Assembly (NCBI RefSeq): GCF_018327685.1
Contig: NZ_BNEL01000003.1
Coordinates: 1,984,001 to 2,048,000, forward strand
Length of the DNA stretch: 64,000 nucleotides
Source: Streptomyces sp. TS71-3
Lineage (GTDB): Bacteria > Actinomycetota > Actinomycetes > Streptomycetales > Streptomycetaceae
Direction: 5' to 3'
The translations under genes and the position numbers were made by a program. The notes beneath the pieces are model-generated. The model did no database searches and was not told where the DNA came from. It saw only the letters and a program-made list of their open reading frames with translations. Shown in pieces: positions 1 to 8,054 of this stretch. Positions within the stretch are counted from its first letter, which is position 1, and every line of letters starts with the position of its first letter.

Positions 1-6
1 AACGGC

Positions 7-1224
7 ATGACGGACCTGCCCCGCTTCACCGGCCCGGCGGCCCCCTACGCGGGCGGCGACCCGTACGCCGACTACCGCACCGCCGACTTCCCCTTCACCG
101 GCCTCCCCGACCTCGCCGACCGGGCGCTCGGCGCGGGAGTCGTCGCCGCCGACGACGAGTTCTTCGCGCCGCGCGAGAGCCTGCTGCTCCCCGGCCGCCC
201 CGTCTTCGAACCGGACCGGTTCGGCCCCAAGGGGAAGATCATGGACGGCTGGGAGACCCGCCGCCGGCGCGGCTCGGCGGACCACCCCTGGCCCCGGGAC
301 GGCGACCACGACTGGGCGCTCGTGCGGCTCGGCGCCCCGGGCGTGATCCACGGCGTCGTCGTCGACACCGCCCACTTCCGCGGCAACCACCCCGAGGCAG
401 TCTCCGTCGAGGGCGCCTGCGCCGACGGCACCCCGGACCCGGGGGAGCTGCTCGGCGCCGGCACGGCCTGGCACACGCTGGTGCCCCGGACGGCCGTCGG
501 CGGGCACGCGGCCAACGGGTTCGCCGTCGCCGTCCGGCGCCGCTTCACCCACCTGCGGCTGCGCCAGTACCCGGACGGCGGGATCGCCCGCCTGCGGGTG
601 CACGGCGAGGTGGTGCCGGACGTGGACTGGCTGACGGCGCTCGGCACCTTCGACGTGCTCGCGCTGGAGCACGGCGGGCGGGTCACCGGCGCCTCCGACC
701 TGTTCTACTCGCCCGCCGCCCACACCATCGCGCCCGGCAGGTCCCGGCGGATGGACGACGGGTGGGAGACCCGGCGGCGCCGCGACCGCGGCCACGACTG
801 GATCGGCTACCGGCTCGCCGCGCACGCCCGCGTCCACGCCGTCGAGATCGACACGGCGTACCTCAAGGGGAACGCGGCGGGCTGGGCGTCGCTGTCGGTC
901 CTGGACGCCGGTTCCACTGGTTCGGCGGGTTCGGCGGGTTCCGTCGGTTCCGTCGGTTCCGTCGACGACGAGGACCCCGGCGGGAGCGGGCCCGACCTCG
1001 CGCCCGGTGCGGCCGGTGCGGGTGCCTGGACGCAGGCGTTGCCCCGTACCCGGTTGCAGCCGGACACCGTCCACCGGTTCGTGCTCCCGGAACCCGTCAC
1101 CGGCACCCACGCCCGTATCGACATATATCCGGACGGCGGCATATCCAGGCTCCGGCTCTTCGGCTCGCTCACCGAACGGGGAGTGCGGCGGCTGAGGGAG
1201 CGGCGCGCGGAACTCGGGGGCTGA
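7..1224 (+). CDS. alc: Allantoicase
   Basis: Hydrolyses allantoate to ureidoglycolate and urea in purine (ureide) catabolism; expected to be cytoplasmic. The 405-residue product has the two-fold internal repeat of allantoicases: the signature DGWETRRRR occurs near residues 80 and 250, each followed by a D-TA-(F/Y)-(R/K)GN segment and a Y-PDGGI-RLR segment. Length fits the family (about 330-400). The second repeat carries a Gly/Ser/Val-rich insertion around residues 302-320 that looks like a slippage expansion. The ATG lies six bases inside the window, so its ribosome binding site cannot be judged. Upstream partners such as allantoinase would be outside the window. Confidence 0.95.
   Translation: MTDLPRFTGPAAPYAGGDPYADYRTADFPFTGLPDLADRALGAGVVAADDEFFAPRESLLLPGRPVFEPDRFGPKGKIMDGWETRRRRGSADHPWPRDGDHDWALVRLGAPGVIHGVVVDTAHFRGNHPEAVSVEGACADGTPDPGELLGAGTAWHTLVPRTAVGGHAANGFAVAVRRRFTHLRLRQYPDGGIARLRVHGEVVPDVDWLTALGTFDVLALEHGGRVTGASDLFYSPAAHTIAPGRSRRMDDGWETRRRRDRGHDWIGYRLAAHARVHAVEIDTAYLKGNAAGWASLSVLDAGSTGSAGSAGSVGSVGSVDDEDPGGSGPDLAPGAAGAGAWTQALPRTRLQPDTVHRFVLPEPVTGTHARIDIYPDGGISRLRLFGSLTERGVRRLRERRAELGG
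908..965 (+). repeat. Short tandem repeat inside allantoicase
   Basis: Imperfect reiteration of GGTTCNGNCG-like units that encodes the GSxGS-type linker of the second allantoicase repeat. It keeps frame and probably represents slippage expansion of a surface loop. Confidence 0.6.
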
Positions 1225-1409
1225 GCGGCGGGGGGGCAGGCGCCGATCAGCGGGATCGGGAGCGAGGGGATCGGAGGCCGGCGGGATCGGGAACCAAGTG
1301 GGCCGCCTCCGTCGTTGACCCGGCGGACAGAGCCGGGCCCCGGGGCCCGGCCCGCGGGTGCTCCCGCGAACCGCACCGATCCAGACGCGCGCGTCAAGGA
1401 GACCCCGCC

Positions 1410-2225
1410 GTGACCTTGCAGCAAGAGATCGTCGGCAATGCCATGCAGATGGCGGTCGTCAACCTCCAGCCCGGCCAGACCGTCTACTGCGAGGCGGGCA
1501 AGTTCCTCTTCAAGACGTCCAACGTGACGATGGAGACCCGGCTCTCGGGCCCCTCCGGCGGCGGCCAGCGGCAGGGCCAGCAGGGCGGCGGCGGGATGGG
1601 CGGCATGCTCAGGCAGGCCATGGGCACCGCCATGCAGGTCGGCCAGCGCTACCTGGCCGGCGAGTCCCTGGCGTTCCAGTACTTCACCTCGCAGGGCGGG
1701 GAGGGCACCGTCGGCTTCGCCGGCGTCCTGCCCGGCGAGATGCGTGCCCTGGAACTCACCGGCTCGCGCGCCTGGTTCGCCGAGAAGGACGCCTTCGTGG
1801 CCGCCGAGTCCAGCGTCGAGTTCGGCATCGCCTTCCAGGGCGGCCGGACGGGCATGAGCGGCGGTGAGGGCTTCATCCTGGAGAAGTTCACCGGCCAGGG
1901 CACGGTCATCATCTGCGGCGCCGGCAACTTCATCGACCTCAACCCCGCCGACTTCGGCGGCCGCATCGAGGTGGACACCGGCTGCGTGGTGGCCTTCGAG
2001 GAGGGCATCCAGTACGGCGTCGAGCGCGTCGGCGGCCTCAACCGCCAGGGCATCATGAACGCCGTCTTCGGCGGCGAGGGACTCTCCCTGGCCACCCTGG
2101 AGGGCCACGGCCGGGTGATCCTCCAGTCCCTCACCATCGAGGGCCTGGCCAACGCGCTGAAGAAGGCCCAGGGCGGCGACAAGCAGGGCCCCACGGGCGG
2201 CCTGTTCTCGACCCACGCGGGCTGA
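1410..2225 (+). CDS. AIM24 family protein (TIGR00266-type)
   Basis: The start is the GTG at 1410, preceded by AAGGAGA at 1396-1402; the open frame extends further upstream but that part reads as non-coding. The 271-residue product matches the bacterial AIM24/TIGR00266 family: beta-rich, with an N-terminal Q-G-VYCEAGKF segment, a Gly/Gln-rich loop near residues 50-60, and a conserved G-GGEGFILEKFTGQGTV-type core near residue 150. The molecular function of these bacterial proteins is not established; the name comes from a yeast mitochondrial protein. It is monocistronic here, between allantoicase and the secreted RNase. No signal peptide or membrane segment is visible. Confidence 0.88.
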   Translation: MTLQQEIVGNAMQMAVVNLQPGQTVYCEAGKFLFKTSNVTMETRLSGPSGGGQRQGQQGGGGMGGMLRQAMGTAMQVGQRYLAGESLAFQYFTSQGGEGTVGFAGVLPGEMRALELTGSRAWFAEKDAFVAAESSVEFGIAFQGGRTGMSGGEGFILEKFTGQGTVIICGAGNFIDLNPADFGGRIEVDTGCVVAFEEGIQYGVERVGGLNRQGIMNAVFGGEGLSLATLEGHGRVILQSLTIEGLANALKKAQGGDKQGPTGGLFSTHAG

Positions 2226-2413
2226 AGCACGCTCAGGACGCGCACGCGGCGGCGCGGTGGGGCCCCCGGCCTCACCGAAGCCGCGCCGTATCCGTATGCC
2301 CGGACCCCGCACCATGCTGTGACGCCGGCGCACGCCCGTAGGCGTGCCCCCGCGGGAAGCGCCCCAACTCCCCCTCATTCGATGAACGTTGAGAAAACTA
2401 CGGCTCCTTGTCA

Positions 2414-2444
2414 TTGACACGCCATGGTCTACGCGCGTCATGCT
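2414..2444 (+). promoter_or_regulatory. Possible promoter of the secreted RNase gene
   Basis: A consensus TTGACA lies at 2414-2419, with a weak CATGCT-like -10 near 2439-2444. The -35 is good but spacing (about 19) and the -10 are poor, so this is tentative. Confidence 0.3.
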
Positions 2445-2451
2445 AGGGGCC

Positions 2452-2871
2452 ATGCGAACCCCCACACGCATCCTCAGCGTCTCTGCCATCGCCGCCGCGC
2501 TCTTCCTCGGCGGCCCCGTCGCCGCCGTGAGCGCGGCCCCGGCTCCGCACGCGACCGCCCCCGCGATCAGCCAGCAGATCGCGGCCGTCGGTGACATCTG
2601 CTACTCCGACCTGCCGTCCCAGGCGCACGACACGCTCGACCTGATCGACCAGGGCGGCCCCTACCCCTACCCGCAGGACGGCACCGTCTTCCAGAACCGC
2701 GAAGGGCTCCTCCCCAAGCAGTCCAGCGGCTACTACCACGAGTACACCGTTGAGACCCCCGGGTCGCCGGACCGCGGTGCCCGCCGCATCATCGCCGGGC
2801 AGCAGTCCGAGGAGGACTACTACACCGCCGACCACTACGAGTCGTTCGACCTGGTCGACTTCGGCTGCTGA
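2452..2871 (+). CDS. Secreted guanyl-specific ribonuclease (RNase Sa/T1 family)
   Basis: Extracellular endoribonuclease cleaving 3' of guanosine. The start is the ATG at 2452 (AGGGG a few bases upstream), giving 139 residues with a Sec signal peptide over about residues 1-30. The mature part is clearly RNase Sa-like: an early Cys in DICYSDLP, PYPQDGTVFQNRE, then YYHEYTVETPG, RGARRI, and DHYESF before the final Cys. The Glu of HEYTV, the Arg of RGARRI and the His of DHY correspond to the catalytic Glu/Arg/His of RNase Sa. The first and last Cys would form the conserved disulphide. No barstar-type inhibitor gene is adjacent. Confidence 0.94.
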   Translation: MRTPTRILSVSAIAAALFLGGPVAAVSAAPAPHATAPAISQQIAAVGDICYSDLPSQAHDTLDLIDQGGPYPYPQDGTVFQNREGLLPKQSSGYYHEYTVETPGSPDRGARRIIAGQQSEEDYYTADHYESFDLVDFGC

Positions 2872-2955
2872 GCCGGCGGCGCCCGTCCGGGTGCCGGCCC
2901 CGCACGACTCACCTCCCACCAGCGGGGCGCTGACCGCCGACCACCTGCCCGGTGG

Positions 2956-3168
2956 TCAGCCCCCGCTCTTCTTCCGGCTCTCCGCGGCCGCGAACAGCGC
3001 CAGGCTCAGCACGATCAGCGTGACACTGGCGTAGATCTCGTAGCCGTCGAGGAAGTCCAGGAGCCTCACCAGGCCCCAGCCTCCCGAACGGCCGGAGGCG
3101 GCGCTGACCAGGCCGCCGACACCTTGCACCAGAGCGATCACACCGAGAAGTTCCAGAAACTGCTTCAC
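2956..3168 (-). CDS. Small two-helix membrane protein, unknown function
   Basis: The GTG at 3168 starts a 70-residue product beginning VKQFLELLGVIALVQGVGGL, followed by a loop and a second hydrophobic helix (SVTLIVLSLALFAAAES) with a basic C-terminus. The frame continues upstream, but that part is arginine/proline-rich and reads as non-coding. The protein appears to be a small integral membrane protein. No catalytic motif is visible and I do not assign a function. It is convergent with the RNase gene and divergent from the histidine kinase. Confidence 0.6.
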   Translation of the reverse strand: MKQFLELLGVIALVQGVGGLVSAASGRSGGWGLVRLLDFLDGYEIYASVTLIVLSLALFAAAESRKKSGG

Positions 3169-3358
3169 GCATCGGAGCCTCGCCCCGCGGACCCCCCACA
3201 CGCATCGGCCGCGGGGCGAGATCGCGTCCACCGAAGGATCGGCTTCCGGGCGTCCACCGCGACGAAAGTCGGGAGCCGCACCGACTTTCGGCTGCCTTTC
3301 GTCCCAAGGGCTCGCACGGACACCGTGTGGCCCCCCCGTGGTGCGTACATTGCCCACC

Positions 3359-4903
3359 ATGGAAGGTCATGCGCAGGCCCCCGGCGGTCCGGCGGCAGGG
3401 CGGAACGCGGCCCGGTCGTGGTGGCGGCGCCTCACGCCTGAGCTGCCCACGCGGAGCCGGGGGACCGTCCCGAGACCGGGACCCGTGCCGAGACCGGAAA
3501 CCACCCCGAGATCGGAAACGGTGCCGGAGCAGGAGTCCGGGCCGCAACCGGAATCCGCGCCGGCGGCCGCATCCGGTGACGCCCACGCATCCGGCGACGC
3601 ACCCGCATCCGGCCGCACAGCCTCAACCTCCGCCTCAACCTCCACCTCCACCGCCACATCCACCGGCCCCGCCCCCGCGCCCCCGGCGCCCGTCCCGCTG
3701 CGGTGGCTGCTGCCCTCGGCGCTGGTCCGTGAGCTGGACCCGGCCTTCGCCGCGCGCCGCTCGCGGCGCACCCTGCGGGACTGGCTCGTCGACTTCTCCT
3801 GCTTCTTAGCGGCCATCGTGCTGGGCCTGGCCGCCGCGCACTCGACCGGACGCGACGCCGAACTGCCCTCCGCGCTCACCTACCTCGACCAGATCCTGGG
3901 CGCCCTGTCCTGCGGCGCCGTCTGGCTGCGGCGCCGCTGGCCGGTGGGCTTCGCCGTGGCGATGCTGCTGGCCGGCACCGTCTCCGACACCTCGGGCGGC
4001 GCGGGCCTGGTCGCCCTGTTCACGCTCGCCGTGCACCGGCCCTTCCCGTACGTCGCCTGGATCGGCGGCGGCACGATCGCCGTACTGCCGTTCTTCTACT
4101 GGTTCCGCCCCGACCCGAACACGCCGTACGCCGTCTCCGTCGCGTTCTCGGTCCTGCTCCTCGGGGCCGCCGTCGGCTGGGGGATGTTCGCGCGGTCCCG
4201 GCGCCAGCTGCTGCTGAGCCTGCGCGACCAGGCAAGGCGCGCCGAGTCCGAGGCCGCGCTCCGCGCCGAGCAGGCCCAGCGGCTCGCCAGGGAGGCCATC
4301 GCACGGGAGATGCACGACGTCCTCGCCCACCGCCTCACGCTGCTCAGCGTGCACGCCGGCGCGCTGGAGTTCCGGCCGGACGCGCCGGGCGAGGAGGTCG
4401 CCCGCGCGGCCGGAGTGATCCGGGAGAGCTCGCACGAGGCGCTGCAGGACCTGAGGCAGATCATCGGAGTGCTGCGCGCGGGGGAGAGCGGCCCCGACGC
4501 CGGCCACCCGCAGCCGACGCTCGCCGGCCTCGGCGCCCTCGTCGAGGAGGTGCGGGCGGCCGGGATGCGGGTCGACCTCGCCGGCGAGGTCCCGGACCAC
4601 GCCGCCGTGCCCGCCGCCACCGGCCGCACCGCCTACCGCATCGCGCAGGAGTGCCTCACCAACGCCCGCAAGCACGCCCCGGGCGCCCTCGTCACCGTCC
4701 GCCTGTCCGGCGCCGCGGGCGACGGCCTCACCCTCTCCGTGTCCAACCCCGCGCCCCCCGGCCGGGTGCCGCACGTGCCGGGCTCGGGCCAGGGACTCAT
4801 CGGCCTCACGGAACGGGCCACGCTGGCCGGCGGGCGCCTGGAGCACGGCCCGTCGGACGGCGGCGGCTTCCTGGTGCGGGCCTGGCTGCCCTGGCCCGCC
4901 TGA
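3359..4903 (+). CDS. Two-component sensor histidine kinase (NarL/DesK-type, HisKA_3)
   Basis: Membrane sensor kinase, 514 residues from the ATG at 3359 (an in-frame GTG at 3338 is the alternative). The N-terminal 100 residues are Pro/Ser/Thr-rich and low complexity. Several transmembrane helices follow between about residues 140 and 285, then a coiled linker, the phosphoacceptor motif AREMHDVLAHRLTLLSVHAG with His near residue 317, and a HATPase_c domain (QECLTNARKHA N-box; GSGQGLIGLTER G-box). It is followed 26 bases later by its response regulator, so the two form a cognate pair. No ligand can be named. The sequence TACATT at 3346-3351 lies eight bases before the ATG, compatible with a leaderless transcript. 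Confidence 0.92.
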   Translation: MEGHAQAPGGPAAGRNAARSWWRRLTPELPTRSRGTVPRPGPVPRPETTPRSETVPEQESGPQPESAPAAASGDAHASGDAPASGRTASTSASTSTSTATSTGPAPAPPAPVPLRWLLPSALVRELDPAFAARRSRRTLRDWLVDFSCFLAAIVLGLAAAHSTGRDAELPSALTYLDQILGALSCGAVWLRRRWPVGFAVAMLLAGTVSDTSGGAGLVALFTLAVHRPFPYVAWIGGGTIAVLPFFYWFRPDPNTPYAVSVAFSVLLLGAAVGWGMFARSRRQLLLSLRDQARRAESEAALRAEQAQRLAREAIAREMHDVLAHRLTLLSVHAGALEFRPDAPGEEVARAAGVIRESSHEALQDLRQIIGVLRAGESGPDAGHPQPTLAGLGALVEEVRAAGMRVDLAGEVPDHAAVPAATGRTAYRIAQECLTNARKHAPGALVTVRLSGAAGDGLTLSVSNPAPPGRVPHVPGSGQGLIGLTERATLAGGRLEHGPSDGGGFLVRAWLPWPA

Positions 4904-4929
4904 GGCGCCGCGCGGCTACGGTGGCCCTC

Positions 4930-5601
4930 ATGAAGCCGATCAGGGTGCTCCTCGTCGACGACGACCCGTTGGTGCGCGTCGGGCTCTCCCTGATGCTCGG
5001 CGGCGCCGGCGACATCGAGATCGTCGGCGAGGCCGGGGACGGCGCCGAGGTGGCCGCCCTCGCCGAACGGCACAGCCCCGACGTCGTCCTGATGGACATC
5101 CGCATGCCGACGCTGGACGGCCTGGCCGCCACGGAGATCCTCCGCGCCGGCCCGCAGCCGCCCGAGGTGGTGGTGCTCACCACCTTCCACGCCGACGAGC
5201 AGGTGCTCAGGGCACTGCGCGCGGGCGCCGCGGGCTTCGTCCTCAAGGACACCCCGCCCGCCGAGATCGTCGACGCGGTGCGCCGCGTGGCGGCGGGCGC
5301 GCCGGTGCTCTCACCCGCCGTCACCCGGCAGCTCATCGCCCGGGTGGCAGGCGCGGACCCGGCACGGGAGCGGCGGGCACGCGCGCGTGCCCGCCTCGAC
5401 CTGCTGGGGGACCGCGAAACGGAGGTCGCCCTTGCCGTCGGCCGCGGCGCCTCCAACGCGGACATCGCCACCGAGCTCTACGTGAGCGTCGCGACCGTCA
5501 AGACGCACGTGTCCCACATCCTGTCCCGGCTCGGCCTCAACAACCGCGTGCAGATCGCGCTGCTGACGTACGACGCCGGGGTGCTGGACCCGGAGGACTG
5601 A
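4930..5601 (+). CDS. NarL/FixJ-family response regulator
   Basis: DNA-binding partner of the upstream kinase, 223 residues. The receiver domain spans residues 1-120, with the acidic pair DDD at 10-12, the phosphoacceptor Asp56 in VVLMDIRMP, the Thr of LTTF and the Lys of LKDTPP. A LuxR-type helix-turn-helix occupies about residues 155-215 (LGDRETEVALAVGRG, then VATVKTHVSHILSRLGL). The ATG at 4930 has no clear ribosome binding site; TACGGT at 4917-4922 would fit a -10 for a leaderless mRNA, though co-transcription with the kinase is equally possible. Confidence 0.94.
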   Translation: MKPIRVLLVDDDPLVRVGLSLMLGGAGDIEIVGEAGDGAEVAALAERHSPDVVLMDIRMPTLDGLAATEILRAGPQPPEVVVLTTFHADEQVLRALRAGAAGFVLKDTPPAEIVDAVRRVAAGAPVLSPAVTRQLIARVAGADPARERRARARARLDLLGDRETEVALAVGRGASNADIATELYVSVATVKTHVSHILSRLGLNNRVQIALLTYDAGVLDPED

Positions 5602-5641
5602 ACGGGGCCCGGGGGACTGAGCGGGCCCGGGGGCCCGGAGG

Positions 5642-5656
5642 GCTGCCCCGGGCAGC
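5642..5656. terminator. Hairpin between convergent genes
   Basis: GCTGCC at 5642-5647 pairs perfectly with GGCAGC at 5651-5656 across a 3-base loop. It lies between the response regulator and the convergent oxidoreductase. There is no T-tract, as is usual in Streptomyces. Confidence 0.4.
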
Positions 5657-5661
5657 GTGCC

Positions 5662-6675
5662 TCAGGCCCCGGGGATCTCCGCCAGGGCGACCGGCCGGCG
5701 CTCGTGCCGGGAGAGCTCGCAGGCCTCCGCGATGCGCAGGGCGTGCAGGGCCTCGCGGCCGTCGCACGGGTTGGCGCGCTCGCCGCGCACCACGTCCACG
5801 AACGCCGCGAGTTCGGCCTCGTAGGCGGGCGCGAAGCGCTCCAGGAAGCCGCTCCAGGGCTTGTCCGGCTTGTCGGTCGGCCAGGGGCCCGAGGGCTCCG
5901 TGGAGGTGATCGGGGTGCGGGCGTCCAGGCCCACCGCGATCTGGTCGCGCTCGCCGGCCAGCTCCATGCGCACGTCGTACCCCGCGCCGTTGCAGCGGGT
6001 CGCTGTGGCCGTGGCGAGCGTGCCGTCGGACAGGGTGAGCACCGCGGCGGCCGTGTCGACGTCGCCCGCCTCGGCGAACATCGCGGGACCCGCGTCCGAC
6101 CCGGTGGCGTACACGTGTGTCACCTCCAGGCCCGTCACCCACCGCAGGGCGTCGAAGTCGTGCACCAGGCAGTCCCGGTACAGGCCGCCGGACAGCGGCA
6201 GGTACGCGGCCGGCGGCGGCGCCGGGTCCGACGTCATCGCCCGCACCGTGTGCAGCCGCCCGAGCCGGCCCTCGCGCACGGCCTCGCGTGCCGCCGTGTA
6301 CCCCGCGTCGAAGCGGCGCTGGAAGCCGAGCTGGAGCACCGTGCCCGACTCGTCCACCTCGCGCAGCGCCGCCAGGGTGCCCGCCAGGTCGAGCGCGATG
6401 GGCTTCTCGCAGAAGGCGGGCAGCCCGGCGCGTGCGGCCCGGGCGATGAGCTCGGCGTGCGCCGAGGTGGCGGCGGTGATCACCACCGCGTCGGGGCTCC
6501 AGGCGAGCAGTTCGTCCACGGAGGGCAGCAGGGTCGCCCCGAGCCGGTCCGCCAGGTCCGCCGCCCGTGCCGGGTCGGCGTCGGTGACGGCGAGTGAGTC
6601 GACCTCGGGGCTGCGGTGCAGGGTGGCGGCGTGGAAGGAGCCGATGCGGCCCGTTCCGATGAGTCCGATGCGCAT
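5662..6675 (-). CDS. Gfo/Idh/MocA-family oxidoreductase (inositol 2-dehydrogenase-like)
   Basis: NAD(P)-dependent sugar or polyol dehydrogenase. The start is the ATG at 6675, with TTGGAG just upstream; longer frames cross the operator and are rejected. The 337-residue product has the Rossmann motif GLIGTGRIG at residues 4-12, the family hallmark EKP in FCEKPIALD near residue 93, and the C-terminal GFO_IDH_MocA domain with GGLYRDCLVHDFDALRW. The closest subfamily by motif is myo-inositol 2-dehydrogenase (IolG), but the substrate cannot be fixed from sequence. It is divergent from a GntR regulator, and a ribose-type ABC importer lies beyond that, so uptake and oxidation of a sugar or cyclitol is likely. 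Confidence 0.88.
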   Translation of the reverse strand: MRIGLIGTGRIGSFHAATLHRSPEVDSLAVTDADPARAADLADRLGATLLPSVDELLAWSPDAVVITAATSAHAELIARAARAGLPAFCEKPIALDLAGTLAALREVDESGTVLQLGFQRRFDAGYTAAREAVREGRLGRLHTVRAMTSDPAPPPAAYLPLSGGLYRDCLVHDFDALRWVTGLEVTHVYATGSDAGPAMFAEAGDVDTAAAVLTLSDGTLATATATRCNGAGYDVRMELAGERDQIAVGLDARTPITSTEPSGPWPTDKPDKPWSGFLERFAPAYEAELAAFVDVVRGERANPCDGREALHALRIAEACELSRHERRPVALAEIPGA

Positions 6676-6714
6676 GGCTCCAAAGTGGCCCGGAGCCCAA
6701 TCCCTGTCAATGGT

Positions 6715-6726
6715 TTGTCCGGACAA
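6715..6726. promoter_or_regulatory. Perfect palindromic operator TTGTCCGGACAA
   Basis: A 12-bp perfect palindrome in the intergenic space between the divergent oxidoreductase and gntR genes. It sits just upstream of a TTGACA-like -35 for the oxidoreductase (minus strand, 6710-6705). This is the obvious candidate site for the neighbouring GntR regulator. Confidence 0.6.
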
Positions 6727-6763
6727 TGTGACTTCACAACTTCCCGTCATCATTTCCTGGGAC

Positions 6764-6769
6764 TACCCT
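6764..6769 (+). promoter_or_regulatory. Candidate -10 of a leaderless gntR mRNA
   Basis: TACCCT ends seven bases before the GTG start at 6776. No Shine-Dalgarno sequence is present, consistent with transcription starting at or next to the GTG. Confidence 0.4.
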
Positions 6770-6775
6770 CACACC

Positions 6776-7540
6776 GTGTCCAAACCAGGAGTGGATCCGA
6801 CCGTCCCTCTTCACCTCAGCGTCGACCGGAGCAGCCCCGTCCCGCTCTACTTCCAGCTGTCGCAGCAGCTGGAGGCGGCGATCGAGCGCGGCGCCCTGAC
6901 GCCCGGCACGCTGCTCGGCAACGAGATCGAGCTCGCGGGCCGCCTCGGCCTCTCCCGCCCCACCGTCCGCCAGGCCATCCAGACCCTGGTCGACAAGGGC
7001 CTGCTGGTGCGCCGCCGGGGTGTCGGCACGCAGGTCGTGCACAGCCAGATCAAGCGCCCCCTTGAACTCAGCAGCCTCTACGACGACCTGGAGGCCGCCG
7101 GCCAGCGCCCCACCACCCGGGTGCTCTCCCGTGCCGTGGTGCCGGCGCCCGCCGCGGCCGCGGCCGCCCTGGGCATCGCGGAAGGCGGCGACGTGCTCCG
7201 CGTCGAGCGGCTGCGCATGGCGCACGGTGAGCCCATGGCGTACCTCTGCAACCACCTGCCCGCCGGCCTGCTCGACCTGACCGACGAGGACCTGGAGGCC
7301 ACCGGCCTCTACCGGCTCATGCGCGCCGCCGGGATCACCCTGCACAGCGCCCGGCAGTCGGTTGGCGCGCGCGCCGCCACCGCGGAGGAGGCCGGGCGCC
7401 TCGCCGAGCCCACCGGCGCCCCGCTGCTCACCATGGAGCGCACCACGTTCGACGACACCGGCCGCCCGGTCGAGTTCGGGGCCCACACCTACCGCGCGTC
7501 GCGCTACTCGTTCGAGTTCCAGCTGCTGGTGCGGCCGTAG
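6776..7540 (+). CDS. GntR-family regulator, HutC subfamily (UTRA domain)
   Basis: Transcriptional regulator of 254 residues, starting at the GTG at 6776; the long upstream frame is antisense to the oxidoreductase and non-coding. A winged helix occupies about residues 18-85 (PLYFQLSQQLEAAIERG, then LAGRLGLSRPTVRQAIQTL and LLVRRRGVGTQVV). The UTRA effector domain covers about residues 105-250 (VLRVERLRMAHGEPMAY near 140; a final VEFGAHTYRASRYSFEF motif). It probably represses the divergent oxidoreductase and perhaps the downstream importer in response to a sugar or sugar phosphate; the ligand is inferred only from context. Confidence 0.93.
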   Translation: MSKPGVDPTVPLHLSVDRSSPVPLYFQLSQQLEAAIERGALTPGTLLGNEIELAGRLGLSRPTVRQAIQTLVDKGLLVRRRGVGTQVVHSQIKRPLELSSLYDDLEAAGQRPTTRVLSRAVVPAPAAAAAALGIAEGGDVLRVERLRMAHGEPMAYLCNHLPAGLLDLTDEDLEATGLYRLMRAAGITLHSARQSVGARAATAEEAGRLAEPTGAPLLTMERTTFDDTGRPVEFGAHTYRASRYSFEFQLLVRP

Positions 7541-7544
7541 GGCG

Positions 7545-7562
7545 GCGCCCCTTTGGGGGCGC
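7545..7562 (+). terminator. Terminator hairpin after gntR
   Basis: GCGCCCC at 7545-7551 pairs with GGGGCGC at 7556-7562 over a TTTG loop, four bases after the gntR stop codon. Confidence 0.6.
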
Positions 7563-7575
7563 GGGTCTGTGTCCT

Positions 7576-7788
7576 GGGGGTACCTCCCACGCCTTTCAGG
7601 CAGTGGGGGAGGCTCCGCCGCGTGGGTGCGACGTGCCGGGACCGGCTGGTGGGGCTGGGCCCCGGCCTACCCAGGGGCGCGGGGAACTGCGCGATCAGCC
7701 CCCACCGGCAGGTGGTCAGGCAGGCGACCGTAAGGGGCTGGGCCTGGTGGCCCTCCCCCACTGCCTGAAGGGCGTGGGAGGTACCCCC
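7576..7788. repeat. 213-bp element with 37-bp inverted repeats (MITE-like)
   Basis: The left arm (7576-7612, beginning GGGGGTACCTCCCACGCC) and right arm (7752-7788, the reverse complement) match at 36 of 37 positions. The interior contains AGGGGCGCGGGGAACTGCGC at 7673-7692, a GC-rich intergenic motif that recurs in opposite orientation at about 11331 and 11505. No transposase is encoded. It may be a non-autonomous element or an intergenic structured repeat. Confidence 0.65.
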
Positions 7789-8054
7789 GGCAGGCGTGTC
7801 GTGGCCTGTCGCCTTCCCGGCTACCCGCCGCCCTGCGGCCCGTCGTCAGAATGTTCTGACAAAACCATTGACGCGTCCCCAGGTGCGGGCTAGAACACCT
7901 CCATCCGCCACCGACGGCGGCCGGCGGTACCGATCACCCTGCTCAGCCCGGTCGGCCGGAGCGGCACCCGGTGCGCGGGTACCGGAGCGCCTACCGGATA
8001 CTGGGCGGCCGATCCGTATCGGTACGGCAAACGGAAGCAGAGGGGCGCGGCCTC

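Larger units (their letters stand above)
7541..8054. other. Gene-free stretch: terminator, repeat element, importer promoter region
   Basis: Contains the gntR terminator hairpin, a 213-bp element bounded by 37-bp inverted repeats, and the presumed promoter region of the importer operon (7860-8050). I see no credible gene in it. Confidence 0.6.
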
